Assembly (NCBI GenBank): GCA_021464245.1
Contig: JADCRB010000151.1
Coordinates: forward strand, 1,224,947-1,288,946
Length of the DNA stretch: 64,000 nucleotides
Source: Carallia brachiata
Taxonomy: Eukaryota > Streptophyta > Magnoliopsida > Malpighiales > Rhizophoraceae
Direction of reading: 5' to 3'
The position numbers and the translations under genes were made by a program. Each line of letters opens with the position of its first letter. The first letter of the stretch is position 1. Below are positions 52,131 through 64,000 of the stretch, in pieces. Below the pieces are notes generated by a model. That model worked only from the letters and a program-made list of their open reading frames with translations, did no database searches and was not told the origin of the DNA.

Positions 52131-52597
52131 CAATTTTGAAGTCATAGACCTTTATACTTGTTTATATTTGAGTTTTAAATTTTTTTAAAATTTTATTTGA
52201 ATTTTAAATCTTTTAATTTTCTATTAAATTAGTACATTTGTTATCGAAAAGTGATCAATCTATTAAAAAAATAATTTTCATCTTACAAAATTATTTGAAA
52301 AAAAATTAATACACTAATTGAAAATTTTTTCTATAAAAAAGTATGCATTTTATATATTTAATTCGTATATTTGTTGATTAAAAATATTTTATGTGTATAT
52401 TTATTGATAAAAAAATATTTAATTCATTTATTTGACTTTTTTTAATAATTTTTATTAAGTTAAACTCATTTATTAATAGGTTGATCATTTTTTATAAATG
52501 AAAGGAGTGATTTGGTAAGAAAATAAAAAATTTAAAATTCAAATAAAATGTCAAAAATATTTAAAATTTATATAAAAATTATAAAAATTTAAGACTA

Positions 52598-52602
<5 letters not shown>

Positions 52603-52648
<46 letters not shown>
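52603..52648. repeat. (TA)23 microsatellite
   Basis: A perfect TA run of 46 bp in AT-rich intergenic DNA; an imperfect one lies at 52094-52131. Confidence 0.9.
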
Positions 52649-52650
<2 letters not shown>

Positions 52651-53105
52651 AACTTGTGGCACCTTTATTTTTTTTTTTAAATCACACCATCATCGTTAGT
52701 ATTTAATTAGTTTTATTGTGGAGGGAAAGGTTGTTCTCCCATGAAAATAATTTCTTGTTAAATTTGCTCACATGATAACCGCGCTAGAGATTCGACTGAT
52801 TGAGCTTATATATTGACCAACCCAACAAACGCCAACCCAACAGTTTGGGGGTGCCTTACGTCAGAAGTCATGCTTTTATTTTGATTGTAAGGACTTGTTT
52901 TGGGTTTGCAGACTCTTTTTTTTTCCTTAAAAAAAGAAAACAGATGTCCCGAGGACTCATTTCGTTCCAATTAATTAAGGTCCCATTGCATGCCCTACGG
53001 CCTATCAGGCCAGAGAAGAGATGACCCAACTGGCCGACGTGGGCCATATAGCATACAGTATTGAGAGTCGGAGGAGCTCAGAGCTTGATTAGACACCTGC
53101 CTCTA

Positions 53106-53303
53106 ACCAGCAAATTAGTGTGAATAATAAAAATTTATTATTGTTTAATTAGAAATTTTGAGATCGAATCTTAAAAATGTAGCATGTTAAATATATGTTA
53201 GAAGACATTTATTACTCTTCGAAGTCATGCTCAAGTTAATTCAGATTAATCAATTAAATAAATTAGATACTAAGCAGTCTCGTAATAAAATAAAATAAAA
53301 TAA
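53106..53303 (+). mobile_element. SINE-like insertion with 15-bp target-site duplication and A-rich tail
   Basis: The perfect 15-bp direct repeat AGACACCTGCCTCTA occurs at 53091-53105 and 53304-53318 and brackets 198 bp. The bracketed segment ends in a TAAAA repeat tail immediately before the second copy, the classic layout of a non-LTR (LINE-mobilised) insertion. GATCGAATCTT near 53162 resembles a degenerate Pol III B-box (GGTTCGAATCC), and AGCAAATTAGTG near the 5' end is a possible A-box. There is no coding capacity, so a SINE or a short processed insertion is the best reading. Confidence 0.65.
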
Positions 53304-54114
53304 AGACACCTGCCTCTACCTTTCAATTGCCTGGCTGGCTTCGCCGATGATGGCCATGGCAAAAGCAGAATACTTGAATGAAATTTCTTTTTTTCAAAAC
53401 TCTAATTAATGACACGAGAGAAAGATAAATTAGATGTTTTAATACGATAGTCTTAGTTACTTTTTTCGGTGGAGGATGGGGAGTAGGGGTGGGGAATGAA
53501 TAGTGCATACTGCGTGGTTTAGTTGGGAATTGTATTTGGATGAAAAGAAAGTCAGGAAATCACATTGGTCAGGATTTGGGAGGAGGTCTCAATCTCATCT
53601 AATGTGGGGAAGAAGGATCGTGGACACATGTTAGTAGAACAGAAATTGAATTTCATCTGCAGAGCCCTGTAGTGTGGACAGATTTCGAAATGCCATCTGT
53701 GCATGGAAGACAACCAAACATTAAAAAGGAAAATTAGAGCCATTAGGTAGGTATAGTTTAATAGTCGATAAAATTAAGGTTTTGAATTGACATCCGAGTT
53801 TCCAACCTTTGATTTTAAAATGTCCCCTATCTACTATAAATAGTAAAAAAAAAAAAAAAACTAAATTTCAAACAAATGAGAGAGAGAGAGAGAGAGGGAG
53901 GGAGAGGCGCGTGTGTGGGAAATGGCAAAATATAAAGATGCAAAAGGGAACTGGAAACTGAAAAGAAGGTGGGGGCTTGTTAGGACAAGGGAGTCAAGGG
54001 GGTTACAGTGTGTGAGTGATGAAACAAGACCATCTGATGACAGAAAACTGTCTAACCAAAAGGACACTTTTTAGAAAGAGAATCGCACGGAGCTGGACTC
54101 CATGCGTGCCCGTG

Positions 54115-54156
54115 CCATTGCCATTGCCATTGCCATTGCTATTGCCGTTGCCATTG
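54115..54156. repeat. CCATTG hexamer array (7 units, two variant)
   Basis: Units read CCATTG four times, then CTATTG, CCGTTG and CCATTG. It lies in intergenic DNA about 4.7 kb before the citrate synthase gene. Confidence 0.85.
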
Positions 54157-57100
54157 GCCCCCACCCCACCCTTCCTCATTTCTCTTTTTTTTTTTTTTGT
54201 TAAAAAGGGGGGGATGGCATAGCGCCCATTACAGTCAGACCAGCCCGGGGTAAAGAGACTTCCTCATTTCTCTTTAGTTGTAAAACAGTTCTTTTACTTT
54301 TAGTACCCGTTTAACTGCTCCGCTCATTTCTAGATTCCCGTAAGTTTGCTGTCTCTTGATCTTGCTTTTACCATCCATCAGCCACGTTTGCTATATTTTT
54401 TAAATTTTTTAATCAAAAACTATATGTGCATTCAAAAAAAATACATAGATAAAACATACACGTAAGAATAAACTTATTGAATTGTACAATCAGACGATTA
54501 ATAATTTAAAAAAATAAATATATTTTTATCAATTTTTTATTACAAATATTTATTGTATACAAAATAATTAATTTATTAATATGCATATGTTCTGTCTATT
54601 GTTGGACTCCTTTTTAATTAAGTTATACATCTGCCTATGCTGGCACTGGGTACCTCCACTCCAGACCATATTGATATCAGTGTAACGTGGTCTTCTTCAC
54701 CTTGGCTACCTTAATTGCCTGCTGTGCCTGTACTAAATGTTAAAACGTGTGTTCGGACCTTTGTCTCGATGCATCCTGTCTTTCCCTGGCTGCTTCTTTT
54801 TTTTTTTTTTTCCTAAAAAGAAAATTGTTTTGAGCCTTGACGACTATATTATTAATAGAATGATAGCATGCAGTTTACGCAAGCGCAAGATGAGCAACTA
54901 TTGACAATCGGAATCAAATCAAAGTAACAGCTACTGTTAGGTGTGTTTATCAACAATCAGCAAGCAAACGTCAAAAAAGTTTATCAAACGCACTTTGGAG
55001 ATATAAGATTTATACAGAAGGAAGGACAATTCACTTGCATAATTCATCACTAAATGAATCTACACATACTGATGGGGAAAAAATAAGGCAAAAGATACTA
55101 TATCACCCGAAATGTTTTAGAGTTTGTTGATGAGTAATCGGAATATTTTTTCACTTTTAAAAAAAAAAAAAAAATCACCCGCATATTGTTTTTGCTGTAA
55201 GTCTCAATTGCACCTTCCGTCAATTCAACCATTAAATCTCTTTATGTGGCACCAGATTGCCCGCATAATTAATTTTTTTTTAAATAAATAAATAAATAAT
55301 TATTTTTTAAACAAAAAGAAAATCTGTTTTTCTTTTCATATAAATCTTAAAATTAAAATTTCTAAAACACATAAGCTTTTTTTAAAATTGAGGGATCTGC
55401 TTCTTCAAATCCGACCCAACTTAGATCTTTTCTTCTTATAAAACTGGCTTAGCAAAGAACTCGGGTCACTGTTTTGTGACACCAGCGAAAGGCCGGAGCA
55501 TTCAATTTGTAACCCACGATTGGAATTTGGAAGTGGGGAATTCCGTTCACGAGTAAAGCTTAAAAAGATACATCTGGGGACACGTGTGGGGCCCAGACCG
55601 TCAGAGAGACACACGGTGAAATGTGTACCTTTTGTTTTGTTTTGTTTTTTTTTTTTTTTTTTGTGTGTATAATTTAATGACCCAAAGTATGGCATTGGTG
55701 TTTGTTGGTACTTAGGACTGGGAGGCCGGGGAACGGGAGGGGGCTCTCTCTGGTGGCAGCAAAGCATCTCTCTGCGACTGTATCAATCAATTGCTCTCAA
55801 TTGTCATTCCCCAGCCCCACCCCACAAATGTTTTAGGTAGGAAAGATTCAGACCCCCCTCACGTGGGGGATTGCGATTGCGGTTGCGATTGCGACACCCA
55901 CCTCCTCTCTTTTTCCCCCACATTTTTTATAATAAAGGAAAATATTTTCCATTCCAGAGGGGGATGAACATTTCTTTGATTCATTGTTTCTCCCGTCCAT
56001 TAAATAATAAGTAATCATAACAACAATATGGGTCAACAAATAAAATGAGTTTTTTTTTTTTTTTTGGGTAAATAAAAATAAAAAAGTGGAGGTGATATTT
56101 TAGCTTATCCTGTTAGCAAATATTACGTCAGAATTTAAGATGAGTGCAAATAATCTGGATAATTACATTATAATTATATACTAGGCTCCAACGTAGGTTT
56201 AACCATACTGATTATTCGAGCAAACATTCGAACCAAGAATCTGACCTGACAATCTTCAACATCTCTACCGCTAGATTACAGTTTACGGTGCTAAATGAGT
56301 TATTATTATATCGGTCCAAATTCCAGCATGCAGATCACCGATTCCAGGGCCTTCCACTTCTATTACAACGTGGAAGCTTAAGCGCTAGTAATATTTGGGC
56401 TAACCACCTAGCAGCCCAAGCAGGTAAATTATTTCACAGCTAACTAACATATTATACTAGTCCAGTCCAGTCAATCAAGCTCTTCTATATACGTGAACTT
56501 AATGTGCCGACTAGAGCTGCATCCAAAAAAAGAAAACAAAAGAAAAGAAATAAATTTAATATAATATTAAGAAGATTGAAATTTACACAAACCTCGACTC
56601 GACTGTGTATTGTAATCATTGCGGAGTTTTACCTTTAATTGTTTGTATCATACATTAAAATAACCAAAAAATAATAATAATTGCATTTTGGATTAGATGG
56701 GTGGAACCCAAAATGGGTCCGAAACAAAGGAATTGGGACCGACAGCGTGCGTCTTACTGATCATAGACTAGGCCCGTCGGCTTGGCCCATCTTGCGCTCG
56801 GTTATCCCTGCCGTCTGCATCCTCTTGTTTTTGTTTTCGTCTTTGGGTATCCAATTATCACACCTACTTTACATACAGAGTAATGACATGTATTTGATCC
56901 AAAAAAAAAAACAAAATAATAATAATAATAATAACATATATCATGAAAAGTATATCACAGAACATCATATCTGTTAAGTATACAATTTATTTATTTTTTT
57001 TTAACAATGTTAAAAATTTATTAATTCTTTTTATAATAGTAAAACTTATGATATTTCATTATACAGATTTCATATATATCAATATATTATCACATTTGCC

Positions 57101-58843
57101 TTTTACATAATATTTTTACAGTATCTGAAATTCTATTTGATTGGATGACAAATTATTTTGTCGGTGAAAGAATGGGTATTATTAAAAAAATTACTCCAAA
57201 TTCCATTGATTTCAGCTATACTAACTCCAGCATGACCATCTATGGATAAAATCCCAGGCATCTTCAGACCAACATTGCAAAACCAAAAGGGAAAAGAAAA
57301 GGAGGACCCTAATCAGTAGGGTTTAGCGGTTCGTTAACTTATTAGCATGGATGAACATTTATTTAATTTACATCTTGTTTGTAAAAAAATGATCTTGAAT
57401 TTTTTGGCTTACCAAAATAGGAAAGCTGAAAAGGAGGCCAGAAGATAAATTCTTTGCTGTTTACTGCTTAGCAGCAGGCAGCAGCAATAGCAATAGCAAT
57501 AGCAGGTAATGCGTGGCACATAATAACTTTATGCTGTGCTCTTCTTGGGCGACGGGGGGAAACTAATAGCTATGCAGAATGAATTAATATTCAAACAAAG
57601 AAGAAGAAAAGTTGAGTCGCTCGTCCATTACATGATCTAAAACGTCAACGACACCTTATCCACCCAGCCATCCAGGATCGAGCATCCCAAGGAATTGGAT
57701 TGATGAATAAATATTTAATCGTGTTATTTCTTTAAAAAATAGGTGGGTAACTAAAATTGTTTTCTTCATCACGACAAGCTAACGCCAACGTCTTCTTTTT
57801 ATATTTGTTTTAAAAAAACTTTTGTAGACACGTATAAATAAAAATACAGTGGATAAGTAGAGAATTGTTATATTGAAAACAATATATTTAATTTATAAAA
57901 ATAAAAAATAAATAAATTATTAAATATTTTAAAATTAATTACTTATTTTTCATATATTTCATCAAATTTAAAATTTTATCTGTTTGGTTTGGACTTGCAA
58001 ACAACCCGCGTACGCGCGATCTATACACAGATGAAATAACGGCAGGTCCGTGCCAGTTGCCTTTTATTTTACGATTATATATATATATGATAATATATTA
58101 CTTTTTTTATTTTAAAAATATTTCTCTTTTATGATAATTATTGTTATTATTATTATTATATATTACACTGAAATGTAAAATAATAATAAACTGTATTATA
58201 CAATGATAATATATGAATGGATTATTAGATAAAATTATAAACAAAAGTGGTATAAAAATTGTCGACTGGGTGGGGTACAATAATACATAGCACATACAAC
58301 AATACAAACGGAAGGAAGAGGCAAATTGCTGCCTTGTTCTTACATTTGCGAATCCCCTCCCACACTCATATTTAATTTATTTAATAGAATAGGAGAACAG
58401 ATACATGATTAAAGACAAATGATAAAAAAATATTTAGAATATAATAAATTTAGTTATTTATATAGCTATGTTGATAAAATATAATATTATAAATTATTAT
58501 TTTATTTTTTATTATATAAATATTGATATAATTATATAAGTGATAAATTTTTGATACTTTAATTATTTGTCTCTAACTATCAAATTTTTGTCTTTTTTTT
58601 CAATAGAATAAAAAAAGAAAGCAAAGTCAAAATAGGCAAATGCTGGCTGGCTTCTCTTTCTTTTGCTCTCCGCGCCAGCCGCTTATTAAGTTGATTTTGT
58701 TATTGCTAGTAAACTAGCAATTAGTATTAGTAAATAGTAGCGTTGCACCAGAAAAAAAACAAAAAAGAAGGATTAGTAACACTTTATATTCCAATTCCAA
58801 AATTTGGTACAGCCCAGAACCATAATCAGAGAAGCAAGCAGCT

Positions 58844-63838
<4,995 letters not shown>

Positions 63839-64000
63839 GTATAGGTATTAGTATTTCCTTATGGCAAATGGAACAATTTTAGTTAGTTGTGTTACATTAA
63901 AGACACAAAAATTATTGAGGTTGCAATAAATCGTTGTTTGAAATACCTTCATTGACAAAGTGCTTAAGCAGAATATCTTACCCTATCAGATGTGTTTCTG

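Larger units (their letters stand above)
50964..58843. other. gene-free region between RLP29 and citrate synthase
   Basis: These 7.9 kb hold no convincing coding frame. Contents: AT-rich DNA with TA microsatellites (52094-52131 and 52603-52648), a SINE-like insertion (53106-53303), a GA run near 53878-53895, a CCATTG hexamer array (54115-54156), GCGATT-type and GCAATA-type hexamer runs near 55870-55892 and 57487-57505, and AT-rich DNA up to the citrate synthase leader. The promoter of the citrate synthase gene should lie in the last 1 kb. Confidence 0.5.

Noticed and set aside
56080..56290. Possible tRNA- or SINE-like segment (contains CATTCGAACCAAG)
   Set aside because: No clover-leaf, A-box or target-site duplication could be found around it.
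58107..58307. Open frame with poly-Asn and Ile-rich sequence
   Set aside because: Produced by TTA/TTG repeats in AT-rich DNA; no gene evidence.

Overview
This window is nuclear DNA from a flowering plant, most likely a eudicot. The evidence is intron-rich genes with AT-rich introns, long AT-rich intergenic stretches, abundant microsatellites, and plant-only gene families (a TDY-type MAP kinase, a type II MADS-box gene, Protodermal Factor 1, and a PTS2-targeted citrate synthase). I found no CRISPR array, rRNA, recognisable tRNA or prokaryote-style operon. Exon borders below come from splice signals plus reading-frame continuity and remembered family sequence; no alignment was run.

Layout: 1-6.2 kb, AT-rich then CT-rich upstream sequence; 6.2-10.1 kb (+) MPK20-type MAP kinase, 9 coding exons; 12.8-14.0 kb (+) PDF1; 15.1-16.4 kb (-) alpha/beta-hydrolase-fold protein with an N-terminal membrane segment; 19.5-25.8 kb (-) C-class MADS-box gene of the SHATTERPROOF/PLENA type with a 4.4 kb second-intron-type regulatory intron; 25.9-31.2 kb no gene; 31.2-33.2 kb (-) domesticated hAT transposase with BED finger; 35.7-36.5 kb a Mutator-like MITE; 39.3-47.1 kb (+) protein phosphatase 5 with its alternatively spliced membrane exon; 49.4-51.0 kb (+) LRR receptor-like protein RLP29; 53.1-53.3 kb a SINE-like insertion; 58.8-63.8 kb (+) peroxisomal citrate synthase, running off the right edge.

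From remembered Arabidopsis gene numbers, the genes MPK20, PDF1, SHP2, PP5, RLP29, CSY3 lie in one stretch of chromosome 2 (At2g42880, 42840, 42830, 42810, 42800, 42790), in the same order as here. The window is thus a conserved microsynteny block with local insertions (the hydrolase and hAT genes) and an apparent loss (HVA22F, CYP718). The genes are not a pathway: they cover MAPK signalling, epidermis, carpel/fruit identity, phosphatase/chaperone function, surface LRR reception and peroxisomal fatty-acid respiration.

The most notable observations are: single-base frameshifts in two otherwise intact neighbours (PP5 and RLP29); a PP5 cassette exon encoding two membrane spans; two GC-AG introns with the same donor; a polyglutamine tract in the SHP-type protein; a 188-bp tandem duplication carrying TTAATGG in the MADS intron; a hAT-derived protein that has lost a signature His; and two small mobile elements with visible target-site duplications. 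I did not find a convincing wholly new system.
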